This document shows, piece by piece, positions 19,657 to 31,600 of a stretch of DNA of 38,778 nucleotides. This DNA is from Pseudoneurospora amorphoporcata (taxonomy: Eukaryota > Ascomycota > Sordariomycetes > Sordariales > Sordariaceae). The first letter of the stretch is position 1. The number at the start of each line of letters is the position of its first letter. Under the pieces are notes generated by a model. It did not search any database and was not told the origin of the DNA. It was given only the letters and a program-made list of their open reading frames with translations. The translations under genes and the position numbers were made by a program. The stretch covers positions 1-38,778 of the forward strand of contig MU859319.1 in NCBI GenBank assembly GCA_033297205.1, given 5' to 3'.

Positions 19657-20952
19657 CTTGGTGGGTGGCGAGCCTACGTTTTACGCTCAGAATGAGAGCG
19701 AGGGAGTCGACGGGGTTCGTCTTGTCGACATTAACGGTGATCACAGGTCCGACTGGGTGTACGTCTACAAAGACGGCTCTACCAAGATCTTCATCAACCA
19801 GCGAGGAACCTTTGATGAGGACGGCAAGGGTCTACGGCCTCACTGGGTGAGGGCAACGACGGAGCATCCCGCAGTTGAGCATGTCACAACCCCGAAACAG
19901 GTCATGTTTGGCCGAGTCGAGGGCAGTGACGGGCCGACAGAATCATCATAAGAGAACACCTCGATTCGGAGCTGGAGAGCAAAGTTATAGCTTTTGACGA
20001 ATATCCAAATCATGGTTCTGGCGGGACGAAGCGGAAAGGGGACGGTGTGTTCTACTGCGATATGTTCGGAAGAGGCCACGATGGTACGTGCATCCCTCAA
20101 TGCTGCCCTATTCATGTGCTGGACGCGAACTGAAGCTGGAACCACGCGCGCAAAGATTATCTCTGGGTGTTATCTACCGGGGAGATCACCCTGTTCGAGA
20201 ACGTCCAGTCGCCACCCAACTGGGGACAGCACGGAGTGATCATTGACGTCTAGAGACCTAGGAAGAGCATACACTTTGTGAGTGATCTCCACTGACTGAC
20301 CCCCGCAAGAATGATGGCGCTCACACGGGTAATCACTACCTACTCGGGTGACTGGGATGGTGACGGTCTCTGCGATATCCTTGCCGTAGAGAGGCATACT
20401 GGGCGTGTCGAGTGGTGGCGCAACAAGTACAAGCAAGGAGACAAGTCACCAACTTTTGAGGACCCGAGGTGGGCAGTTGACACTGGCAGCAGCTCTTATT
20501 TGTGTATAGAGGGTTGGGGCTGGGGTTTGTACGACTAGGGCATGAGGTTTGCAGACCTGGACGGCGACAAGCGCGTTGACTATCTCTTGGACCAGAGGGA
20601 CAAAGAAGGCGAGAGAGAGAAGATGTTGTTGTATTGAACAAGGAAACAAGGCTACGAACGATCGCGGGGAAAGCTAGCTAAGCGTGGTGCTGGGAAGAAG
20701 TGGGTCCAGCACGGCTGCAGACCGTGCTGGGAGCACAAGACTATCTTTGCATGGAGAAAGACGCACGAACCGTTGCTCATCTGAACAAGGCCACCGGCTT
20801 GATATATAAGGACCAGATCAAGTTCGCCCCGGTAGAGAGGCTTGACAGAGCCAACTTCAAGTGGGCTGATGTAAGTCCCAACGCCCTATATCCCACCGCG
20901 GTGTCAGATTTGATCGGCCCCTGGCTGACAGCATGACGGCGTAACTACCTAG
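19657..20952 (+). pseudogene. FG-GAP repeat section of the SGNH fusion gene, decayed
   Basis: This continues the same gene with repeats VDINGDHRSDWVYV, GDWDGDGLCDILAV and ADLDGDKRVDYLL, blades of a beta-propeller-like region. Introns are visible at ~20084 (GTACGT...GCAAAG; joins to GRGHDDYLWV) and 20871-20952 (GTAAGT...CTAG, phase 0). Lesions: a 1-base frame change near 19935-19945, another near 20330, TAG at ~20536 and a TAA near 20680. The last is CAA in the copied fragment at 36.9-37.1 kb, which documents a CpA-to-TpA mutation here. Confidence 0.7.
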
Positions 20953-22582
20953 GTTACCGGTGATGGCCTCGTGGACCTGCTATGGGTCGACAAGTTTGCG
21001 GCAGGGGCCCGCGTGTGGAAGAATGGGGGCTTTATCCCAGCAGCAGGCAGCAGTATGACTTGAATTGACCAGGGAATCCGCTTCGATGGCCACGGCCGCG
21101 GCCAGAACATCCACTTCCCCAAGCTCGGCAACTTTAGTCGTGCCGACTACCACGACGTCTATCCGGGCACGGGCCTGGCCAACACCTGGTTCAACGAATG
21201 CTCGGCATCAATGGCCGGCGAGGGCGAGGATGACTACCCCACACCGGTTGATCCCATGCTGCCGACGCCGCCCGGAGAAGGCACCGGTCCAAGCATCTGG
21301 GACTATGCGCCCGACTTTTCGAATGATCCTTTCCTTCCGTACCCCCCGGTCAAAAACCCCGATGGCAGTAATATAACAATAGAGAACCTTCGAGGGACAC
21401 GTCTGTACGGCTGGAAGGGCTGCACAACAGCCCGCGTAAATAACATTCAACAGGCCTTCCGTGACATGAACACACTGGCTAGTTAGGAGGGCGTCTACAG
21501 GAATATCGACTGGACCGCTGAGGCTGCCACCGATTTCTGGTGCCCCAATATATATACGGACCCGAACTTCAAAATCCCTGAGACACGCGCTCAGAGATTC
21601 AGAGCACGTCCCACAGATGCCCCAAGCTTGACTCGTACGTAGGTAGGTAATAACAGACACTGACACCCAAACAGGAATCTTCGCAGCGATAGAGCAGGTT
21701 TGGTCATACCCATTTCCTATCTTTGTCGGACCAGGTAACTATTGGCGGTACCTATGGATCGAGGTGAGTAGTCTTCCAGCAGCAGCAGCACAAGGTTAAC
21801 TGTGACCAAATGCTAATGCGACGTGTGGACAGGTCCGGTGCAGCGATGGCGAGCTAGGAAAGGGTAGCTCCGACCCGGAGAACTTCTGCAAAGACGCTGC
21901 CCCCAACGATGGCAAGTGTTCTAACGGTCAGCGACCACCTGCGAATAAAACCGAGACGCTACAGGCTTTCAGCGACCCAACCGGGAGATATAGCCGCATC
22001 ACATTCTGCAACGACTTCTTCAAATTGCATGATCTGTCAGTCACTGTCGAGAACGGGGCCAGATCTGCGAAGAAAACGGACCTGTCCGAGTACGACAACA
22101 CGGCACGCGTCTTCTTGCACGAACTCACCCATCTCGACTATTTTGTCGGAACCGGTCCCACCGGCAAGAATGACCCGAAGAGCAACATCCCATATTTCTG
22201 GGACCTCTAAATAACTATTAATGAGAATGGAGCCCGGGTCGATCGCCCCTGCTATGGGCCCGAGTACTGTCGCATCTTGAGGAACTGGGTCGATCCCGAT
22301 CCTCAGGACTTGGGGTACTACACACAACGCAACGCCGACAGCTACGCCTGGTTTGCCATGGCCAAGTATGTCCAATCGAAGATTGGCCAGTATCCGGCCC
22401 AGCCCAGGGTAGGCCGCAAGAAACCCCGTTACGCACCAGTCAACTCCAAGAACGGCCTAGAACCGCAGGATGCACCCGCCAATCTCTCCACGACAAGCTT
22501 GGACAACTATCAGATTGGCGGTGATGAAGACGCGGCGCCTCTCAACTTCAATTTTCCGGGCTGCGGGAACAGGATCTATTGA
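20953..22582 (+). pseudogene. C-terminal metallopeptidase-like (HELTH) section of the fusion gene
   Basis: After a last FG-GAP-like TGDGLVDLLWV comes a Gly/Pro-rich linker (MLPTPPGEGTGPSIWDYAP), then RVNNIQQAFRDMNTLA...EGVYRNIDW and IFAAIEQVWSYPFPIFVGPGNYW. The zinc motif is HELTHLDYF (nt 22118-22144), with NADSYAWFAMAKYVQ further on, as in aspzincin/M35-like peptidases where an Asp is the third ligand. Introns lie near 21635-21675 and 21761-21832. Stops: TGA at ~21060 (a Trp position), TAG at 21484 and TAA at 22208-22210. The final stop is at 22582. I read it as the end of one fusion gene, because no intergenic gap or new start is visible. Two adjacent genes remain possible. Confidence 0.6.
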
Positions 22583-23242
22583 CGCTCGCTCGCATTCTAT
22601 ACGAGGAATGATGTAGCAAAGCAGTCCAGAAGGCCCCACACATGGTAATGAAAGTTGCAAGATATGGTTGTTCTACATGTGACGGCGCGACGGCACCGCG
22701 CACAGGGCACCAGAGCTCTGGGTCAAAACCCCAGGCTCGTGGCGCGCCTTTGCACGTTTCCTTCCTTTCTCCTCCATCTTGTGATTCTACTATAGACCTG
22801 GAATCAACGTGTTAAGCTTGTCTCTCGTGACCACGTCGCTCGTGACACGTCCTACTGTCGATAAAAGGTGGCACGCTCGAGGGGACGTACGATAACAACC
22901 GCAGCCGGTAATCAGATCTGATCTGATGTCAGGTATATTGCGCTAGATGTTACGACCTGGACTATGTGCCATTTGGCTATAGTCGTTCTGATTAAACAAC
23001 TTTGACTTGATGAGTGCGGAAGTGACCCTCTATGCCCAGTGCCGTTGTAGTCGGGATGAACAACATTGTCGCACATTCGGCATATTAGCACATTATGCTC
23101 TTCATTAATCATAACAATCTTGTCCATAATAATCTCTATACGTACGAACCTACTAAAGATGGGAAACAAAAGGAAGAAGGTGAAAGGTACGAAGGTGGTG
23201 GGAGATGACAAAGCGTAACCCTCTCTAGGTACTTCTAGGTAC
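22583..23242. other. Intergenic, with an LTR-like unit at 22678-22847
   Basis: TGTGACGGCGCGAC (22678) and GTCGCTCGTGACA (to 22847) form an imperfect inverted terminus of LTR type, ~170 bp apart. No target duplication. The rest has no gene. Confidence 0.35.
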
Positions 23243-24874
23243 CTAAAGGGACCAGTGGCTCGTCTTCTTTTGAAAGTTACTAACGGCGCTCTCGACTTGT
23301 TGGATCAACCCTTCATCCTGCCCAGTAAACTTTCTGTTTGCCTTCCTCACCATATCTAGCTCCCCAGCCAACCAGGTTACACTTGTCACGAAGTCGGCTC
23401 TTTGTCTCAAGAGACCATTGCTGGTGGCAGAACCTGCGGTCGACGGACTGGCCGAAACGATAGGCCATTCCGCCTGTAACCGACTCACTACCATTGCTAG
23501 ATACGCCGGCTCAATGATTTGCGCAGCTTCGACGGCGGAAATCGTGTCGAATGCACCACGGCGACTAGGTTCTCTAGCATTTGCTCCGGCGTCAGCGGAT
23601 GCACCGTGAGCGGCCGGCCAAACACCCAATGCTGGGTCGCCATCATTCATCCCGTATGCAGAGGCTCCAACAACCGTCCCACGGGTACCATATGTGCCTG
23701 GCAGTCCACCTTGGGCGATACGAGGGATCATGAATTGAGGGGTCCCGATATTGAGTCCTTCGGAATCTGCTGCTGTCGAAGTGGTGGGCTTCTTCCCAGG
23801 TCCAACCGCCGGCGGTCTCTGGGAGATGTACACCTTCGTTATTCCTAGAGCACCCCATTTTCCGGCGTCGCCACCACGGCCAGCATTCCCCCCGGCACCG
23901 ACATACGTGGCCGAGTTATTCGGAGGATTTTGTGGTGCTTTGATGGACGTGGGCGGGTAAGGAAGTATCAGACTGCCACCCTTCCCGCCTTGTCCTCCTT
24001 GCTGGCCAATGGACCCTTTGCCGCCGGCATTGTCGATGAATATTGTGCATCTTCCTCCTGTAGCTGGACCCGCCGGTGAATCAGGCGTGTCATTTTGGTC
24101 AAGCAGCGAGAGCAGCTGTCCAGCCTTTAGGGTCAACTGCCCACCTGGAAGGCCGTTGTTGCCATTTATTCCGTCAGCGCCGGGGCCCCCAGGCGAGCCC
24201 CAGGGCACGCCAGCGGGTGGAGGCACAAAGTCAGTCGGGCGAGCGATAATCCATTGCGGCTCCCGCCAGAGCAGTCCAAAATCGATTCCAGGAGTGCCAG
24301 GAGCCGCAGCTGGCCAACGACGGACAGCAGAATCACGGCCAGAGATATTGATGGTGATGATGGGTACCGTGACCGCTGGGCCATGTGCAAGTTGGAGAGT
24401 GTGATTTGGTTGTGTGCCTAGAGCTGAAACTGAGGCTGTAGCTGAAGCCACTGCCTTTGAAGATATGCCAGTCGATGGCGGAAGCGCCGGCCCAAGTTGT
24501 GGAAGAGACATCGGTGCAGGCGGCGGCAACATAGCGGGAACGCAGAAAATTCGATTAGCATTGATGGTCACGGTCTTCCCTCTGAAATCGAAATCTGTTC
24601 CAGCGTAGATGTATAGGTCCTCGGCGTGAATGACAATGTTTTTCGGCGCTGTACGACCATCTTTGACTACCACGCGGACGGAAGAGACGGTAGAACTGGC
24701 GTAAGCTATTGTGGTCGCTGCCTTGGATGCGGGAATCAGTGTCGCGGCTCTGTAAGCAATGTGGTAGGTGGCGGTGGCATTTTGTATGGTCTCTTCGAAG
24801 AGCTTAGGCGAAGTGTCTGAAAGTGTTGCTGGCTTCAAGCCCTCGGCAGAGCTGCTTTCTCTCCCAGAAGCCAT
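23243..24874 (-). CDS. Glycine-rich, collagen-like protein of unknown function
   Basis: 543 residues from ATG 24874 (A at -3), single exon, no lesion. The frame continues upstream to 24961, and a possible intron (GTGAGT...CGCCAG) ends just before GCACAATCGTG, so extra N-terminal sequence is possible. Residues ~80-111 (IVIHAEDLYIYAG, FRGKTVTINANRIFC) have the short periodic strands of a beta-helix or polysaccharide-binding-like domain. Three glycine-rich segments follow: ~226-245 (SPGGPGADGINGNNGLPGG), ~282-300 (GGKGSIGQQGGQGGKGG) and ~326-342 (GAGGNAGRGGDAGKWGALG), alternating with strands such as CTIFIDNA and ITKVYIS. The last ~120 residues look helical. No signal peptide or membrane segment. 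It is divergent from the Hint gene across 762 bp. Confidence 0.75.
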   Translation of the reverse strand: MASGRESSSAEGLKPATLSDTSPKLFEETIQNATATYHIAYRAATLIPASKAATTIAYASSTVSSVRVVVKDGRTAPKNIVIHAEDLYIYAGTDFDFRGKTVTINANRIFCVPAMLPPPAPMSLPQLGPALPPSTGISSKAVASATASVSALGTQPNHTLQLAHGPAVTVPIITINISGRDSAVRRWPAAAPGTPGIDFGLLWREPQWIIARPTDFVPPPAGVPWGSPGGPGADGINGNNGLPGGQLTLKAGQLLSLLDQNDTPDSPAGPATGGRCTIFIDNAGGKGSIGQQGGQGGKGGSLILPYPPTSIKAPQNPPNNSATYVGAGGNAGRGGDAGKWGALGITKVYISQRPPAVGPGKKPTTSTAADSEGLNIGTPQFMIPRIAQGGLPGTYGTRGTVVGASAYGMNDGDPALGVWPAAHGASADAGANAREPSRRGAFDTISAVEAAQIIEPAYLAMVVSRLQAEWPIVSASPSTAGSATSNGLLRQRADFVTSVTWLAGELDMVRKANRKFTGQDEGLIQQVESAVSNFQKKTSHWSL

Positions 24875-25636
24875 AGTTGACCACGTCCGGGCTCCAAGGG
24901 AAGTTGATGAGTTCACGATTGTGCCTGGCGGGAAGAGTGAAACGTCAGAGCCGGACAACAAGATGATGCAGTTCGTGAGAAGTTCTGATCAACTCACATC
25001 GAGGACATACAAGAATGGAAGAGTCTGTTGGACGACGTACTTGCACAGGGTGGTTACGAGAGCGCCTGGATCAAATCGGGCTGTAGTAGTTGCATCGCAG
25101 TTACCTGAGCTGAAAAGTGACACGTTCAACCGCTCAACCACTCAAACTCTCTTCAGCCAACCTCAACGAGCGAGTTGCGTAATCGATATCTCAGTTTATA
25201 CAATACGAACTGTCAGCACGCAGCTCTACCCCTCACATGAGCAAGCCATGCTGCATCCGGCTCGTCAGACGCTGCGGGGATAGACACCGGCAGTCAGGTA
25301 GCCCTTTCCGATTTTCACCAAAGGTAGGAGTTAATGTAGTCGAGTGGCTCTTTCCTTACCCCACTTTGCTCTTCGGTGCTCCGCGGACACTTCGGTCGTG
25401 ACTTCCGTATAATTCCACCACTTTTTCGACAAGCTAAATTACCCAATTACAGCATCATTTTCACGTCACGGTCAGTATCTGAGCCGGGACTTTCCCTCAA
25501 GAAGAAGCAGCCACAACTTGTGCAGGCTATATCTGTTCACTGCCCGCCGACGCAATCGTTTATGACAATCACTACTACAGTCAAGTGAACTTCAACATCA
25601 CATACCTCTATTGACTCACGTCAAGCCTGTTCATAT
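24875..25636. promoter_or_regulatory. Shared divergent promoter region of the glycine-rich and Hint genes
   Basis: 762 bp between two start codons facing away from each other. A minus-strand open stretch at ~25125-25000 (CDATTTARFDPGALVTTLCKYVV) followed by GTGAGT could be an upstream exon of the glycine-rich gene, but its phase does not match the acceptor. No clear operator. Confidence 0.45.
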
Positions 25637-28600
25637 ATGGCAACTCCAACACCAAGCCCCCGCGTCGAAGCCCTCTTTGAGGCCCTGCAGGCAGCCCCGG
25701 AATTTGATCATGTACACTACGTCAAACGGGTCAAGCAGGCCATCAGCAAAACGAGCGCCATGCAGAGACTGGGCGACTATTACAAGCCAGAAGATGTTGG
25801 CCAGACTGATACCGTCTTTGACGGCCTTGACTGCTCCGAATACTTGCGAGACCTCGCGGTTGCGACCATGGCGCTCGAGATGTCCAACATCACCGACCAA
25901 TGGGGATTCCAATCAAACGTGAATGTCGTAGGCAATGACAGTTCCTACCTGTAAGTACGAAAGGAATGTTGCTAATATGGAGACAGCCTGCGGCCACCGC
26001 CGTGTACCAAGCCTCTCTCGCCAAGCTGATCCCATATCTGTATGGCGATCATGTCAACAGGTTGGTCTTTCCCTCACGCCCTCAATGTCTTCATCGCTGA
26101 CCACCGCAGACATCTGGGTTTGTATGGCATCAACAAGCTGGAAGACCTACGCACCGATGAAGACTTGATTCAAGGGTTTCAGGATACTTTACTCTTGCCC
26201 AGTAAGTTACTCTGCCCCTTGCTGCACCTCTTTGCTAGGCTTTCGACTAAGCAGTGAGTCGTAACAGCTGTGGAGCGTCTTGCTTTGCTACATGACAGTG
26301 CTCTGGATAACAAGTACTACACCACAACGCTGTTGTTTGTGAATGAATACCTCAAATACGGCCCTGGTTACGACATGTCGATCGATATCAACCCCGGTGA
26401 CGATGACGCCCACTGGTCTGTGGTCATTGGTCAATGGATTGAAGGAGTCACCGGAAGCGAGTTTCAGAAGGCCAAACCGGGTGCTACTCCTGATTCCTTG
26501 ATTCGCTCTGTCTCTTCGGTCTACGCTCCTAGAGCCAACCCGGCAACCGATAGTTTCACCATGGCCCAGAACATCAAGCGTAGCATGCCCGACCAGACCA
26601 TGCAGTGGGTTGTGCAAGACACTATCAATTCTTTCAAGACCTATTCTCAGCTGCTCGTCAACGAATGGGAAATTGGCAGGAGCGAGTTCAATTCTACCAT
26701 CCACGCAGCGGAGAATCAGACTCAGATAGGAGGCGGGATCGGTACTCTGACATTCCACGGCACAGATCTCGTCTTGATGATCCACGAGAATCAGATCTCC
26801 GGTATCTTCAAAGGCGATGTTACCAACAACTATTCCAGCAACACGGAATCTGGGAGTGGCTGCTTTCGTCCCGGCACGCAAGTCTTGACGGATGGAGGGC
26901 CAATGAATATCGAAGAACTCCGAGAGGGCACACGAGTACTTACACGCGGTGGCGAAGTTCCCGTCTACGGCATCTGCTCAGACGAGCAAGTCGTGCAATC
27001 CGTACGGATCGGCCCAACACTTCGCACGCAGCTCTGGGGAATCAACGAGGACCAGCCCTTTTTCACCTCACAGCACGTCTTCCATACTACAACTGGACTG
27101 CGGGCCGTTGATCCGGTCAAAGCCAAGCTTGAAAATCCCTGGCTTGAGGTTGGGACCCTGATGGTCGGCCATTCGCTGATTCATACCACGGACGGAAAGA
27201 CATACAAGCCCGTTGAGATCAGAACACTGCACCATGAAGTCGCCGATTGCGATACTATCCATGGCGTCCATCTGCGAGAAGGGCAGAGGAGCTACCACGC
27301 TAATGGGTATCTGGTTCATCTCAACTATCCAGAGATCACCATCAAGAGCCTGTCGAAGCTGCTGCTGCAGTTAGATCGCAAGCAACGTCTGCACATCCTG
27401 TCTGCAGCCAAGGAGCTCAAGCCACTTTTCAATCGCTTCGGGGCTACCACGCTGCTGGACGCCTTACACCAAGAGATAAGCAACGCAGATGGGACCCCCA
27501 AGATGCCAATTTCTAGGAGACCCGGGGTCAGGATGCTCGCCGGCGCAGAACACGTCGTTCGAAGATTCTCTCTGACCCTTGACGACCCATCGCAGTCCGC
27601 TTCTTCACCCACAGTCCACCTCCCTTCGCTCGAGGTATCCCAGGGCGTGCTTCTCGTTGACGGAATATATTGTCCCCACGCCGAGCTTCGCGGGCGGCGG
27701 ATCGTGTGGAGCAGGCAAGTGAACGGCGAATGTTGGGAGCATGGATACTGCCATCTTTTACCAGATCTCTACACCGGTATTGGCAGTGTAGTGTACAGCC
27801 CGGACAAAGATATGCCAAGCTCGGAAGATGCATGTGCAGGGACTGCCTACCACTTCGTGGCCAACCCGATGACGAAACAAAGCTCCTTCGACAACACCAC
27901 CAGCGATGGCCCCAGTGATCGCCACATGGTTTCACCCACCGCCCCAAAGCATCCGCTTCAAGGCAAGGACAGTGATCATGTGGACGGCACAGCTGCCGCT
28001 CCGGCTTCCACACCGTCACGCATGGCCGCGGCAGAGAAGTTGGCACACCTTGACGGTGCCGTGCCCACTCCGGCCCCTGTTGTACCTTTCCTTCCGGCCC
28101 CCAAGTATACCGAGATCGATCGATACAACGTCAGCTACGATACAGATCCATGGGTCGACGGCAAAGCAGCGCCTACACGGCCTGTGCCCCTTTTCGACGT
28201 TTACACCACCGTCGTGGACGAGTCTCGGACCGTCGTCTGCCGGATCCCCATACTCGATCAACTACGCGATGCCTTAATCGCCAAATCTCAGAAGAAATTC
28301 AATCTCGCTTTGCCAACCGCTCCGGAGCTCTACAACAGCGTGATGTCTAGCGACGCGCAAGGAAACGTTGTATTTCAGTTCAACGCTCTTGAACCTGATT
28401 TGATCTCGCGATCCGCTGACAACTATGATCCAGCGAATCCATCTGTATTGAGGTATTCAAGCTTGACATTCACCAAGCTAGGAGTCCAGGGAGTTCTGCC
28501 TCTCGTGTTTTCAAAAATGCGTTTAACTCTATCATGGGACGGCCAGAGCGTCTCCGGAGTCGTTCGCGAGTGCGACCCTACCATGGTTGGATTTGATGGA

Positions 28601-31600
28601 GCACGCCACCTGATTAGCGGCACCTGGCATGACCCTCATGCTTCATCGAAACGCGCCCAACTTGCCAAGGTTACCGTAGGCACGAAGCCTGGGTCTCCGT
28701 TAGACATCATGAGAGCCGCGCATCTTCCCCCTGGCAATGTCGCCGTTCGCTTAAGTGCTTCATCCAGAGGTATTGTTCCGAGCGACCTGAATGCCGGCGC
28801 GCGCGAGCTCGCCTCTCTCGCCCTCCCGGGAAACACGGTCCATGAGAAGTCCCAAGAGCTTCTTTTGCGGACTATGAAATTCCATATGTCCGATGACGAT
28901 CTGAAGAACTTCATGGGAGAGTCTCGTCCAACAGAAGGGCCTGGACAAGATCAAGTACCCTCGGAGTTGGGTACCAACCTCGATGCTGACGCACAAAGAT
29001 GGCTCCAGTTCAAATATATTCCGGCGTTCATCGGCCGCATGATCTCCAACGCTAGCGCGGACACCAAGAAAACGTGGCGGAGAAGCTTGACCGCCGCAGA
29101 GGAAAAACAGATCAATTACTGGTGGACCGGAAGGGGTAGAGGCTGCTTAAGCCAGGACCCGATCTACAACAGGCTGAATGAGATCGCAGCTCGGCAAGCG
29201 GTGTTGTCGGTGGCGCCGAGGCTGCAGGATTACTTGAGTAGTCCGCGGGGAGGAGCCGCCTGGGCAAAAGCACTCTATGACACCCAGAGCAAAGGACCGG
29301 CTCTGCATCAGATCGCGGAGAGCTTGTCGACGACCGACCTTGGGGTGAGTCTTTCATATTCTTTCCACAAAGTCCAAAAGAGAGCTGCTTCTCATCCGTT
29401 ACATGTACTGACCTTTTTCGGGTGTCAGGGATATAACAAACTCCAAAAGCTTTGCAACAGTAAGTCTCCCCGCAAACCCTTCCGCCGTGTGCATTTCCGA
29501 GGGCCGAAAGTTGATGGAATTTCAGTTCTTCAAGTCCTCCAGCCTATTCCCAGCCAAGTACCGAAGGGCGGCTGGACCGCGGATAATGAGCCTTACGCGC
29601 AGCGTCTCGTCGCTGCAGTTCAAGGCATTCAGACCGACCCCTTCCAAACGCAATTCATCAGCATCTCAAATGACCCGTTTGTGGTTGATGAATACCAATG
29701 GCTCTACGACGCCATGTCTGCTCTTCTTCAAGCACTCTTTTCGGACGACCCTAGCGTCAGGCTCTCCGGTCCAACAGCCGATGCGTTGCGGAAAGACGCG
29801 ATAGACTTGGCAGAAGCAACTGGGATTAAAGATCTACAGACAAAGGACATGCACCAGTAAGTCAGCGTACCGATTCCAACCCCATGCTCATTTAGAATAT
29901 GCTGGTTACAGACCTTTGTCAAATGCGTTACCCGTTGGCCGTCTTCTACAATTTTATACGCCACACGGAGCATTGTTGAGACCGTTTGTCTAATTTCTGC
30001 TGGTGAATAGGCTCGCCCAAACCCAAGGAGTGCTGGTCGCGTTGCGGCGTCTGGCGGCCGCTGCCGCTAAAGGCATCCCTCTTCTCTCCAAAAATACTAG
30101 GACAGCCGGCACCGCAGCCTCTGCAGCAGTGGAGGAGGCTTTGGCAGACTCTGCAGTTGGGAAAGCCCTGCGTTCGTTGCGCGGCAAGATGGCTGCTCAC
30201 GGGCTAATGTTTGTCACAACGGTGAGTTACTCGTTCCCCTGCCGTACGATCAGTACGCTGTTGGTTCGGAGACCGCCACGATGATGATACGTTTCCGCTG
30301 ACTTGATCCCCTTTTTGGGGCAATGAACAGGTCGGTCTCTTCATTATGGCATCCTACTCGGCCTTCACAGATTGGCGGTATCTCACGTCCGAAGACCATG
30401 CACGACTCATTCTCCAGACCATGCAAACAACTTTGATCGCGTTCGACCAGTTGAGGGACTTTAGAAATTCCTTCCTGCAGTATCGCGCGAAGAAGAATGG
30501 GGAGAGCAACCTGCCTCCAGAAGTGAAAGATCAGATAGAACTTGATGACCTAGACCAAGGGACCGTGGACAGCGCAATGAAACAAGGCGTCAGAGAGAAT
30601 CCGGAAAGACTCAATTTGGGCGATCTCCGCCGCCCCGATGGAAGCGTGCAGCCAGATGACCCGACCTTGATCAGAATCCGAGAAGCCAGAGCGAATGCGG
30701 CCCGGGAAATGGGCTATGAAGAAGAACGCAAGTCAGCCAGCGAGGAGGAGGTCGATCAGCATGAGCGGGCTGTTCCCCTGGATGAGCCGGAAGTCCCGCG
30801 CAGCAACTCCATTGCGGACGGCGGCGATGTCCTGGAGAGGGAGGCTGGAGGAGTTGGTGGTGGTGGGGTAACCGCAGAGCTGCGAGGGTTGGCGAGGGTA
30901 AAGGCAGCTTTCACAGTCGCGGCTAACGTGGTCCGGGCTCTTTTGATTCAAGTCGGGACGGCGCTTATGGTGCTCTCGTGCATCCAACTCAGCCAGAGCT
31001 GGAGGAGCTTGGAAACCTGGGAGAAAGTACTCAACATTGCTTCAATTGCGATCCAGGCCGTCCTCGTGGGCATCGACGTGCTAGTTCTGGGGGTCGAGGT
31101 GGGCCTCGAGGCGGAGCTCGCGGAGGCCCTCGGAGTCGAGTTTTTGGCGGCGGCGACAAATCCGTTCGTCGGGGCGGTGTTGGTCGTTGTCGGACTGGTT
31201 ATAATGTTTGTTCTCATCTTCTGCGGCAGCAAACCTGAGCCACCTCTCACACCCACCGAAAGTTGGATCGATAACTCCAACCCACCGGACGGCAAAACAC
31301 CCCCGACTGGCCACGCCTTCTGCACGACCCTTCCGACTGACCCTGGTCCCCAACTCAGTTGGACGAACAACACAGCCAACTCCACACTTCCTCGAAACAG
31401 TGACGTTACGCTCACCATCACCGGCACCAACAACCTAGGCCGAGATGTTTACCTGGATCAGATCAAATTCAACTTCACCTCAGGAGGGGTCGCGGATACT
31501 CTATTCCGTGGCGACACCTGGACGGCCAAACCATCTGACCAGACGACTCCTTTGGCCGACACACAAGTCGAAGTGGTGACCGCGCCCGATACCACTGTGG

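Noticed and set aside
22678..22847. Solo LTR call
   Set aside because: Inverted ends are present but imperfect, with no target duplication; kept only as a note in the intergenic entry.
25000..25125. Upstream exon for the glycine-rich gene (minus, ...LCKYVVQQTLPF then GTGAGT)
   Set aside because: Phase does not match the acceptor at 24896-24902 and no ATG opens the frame.
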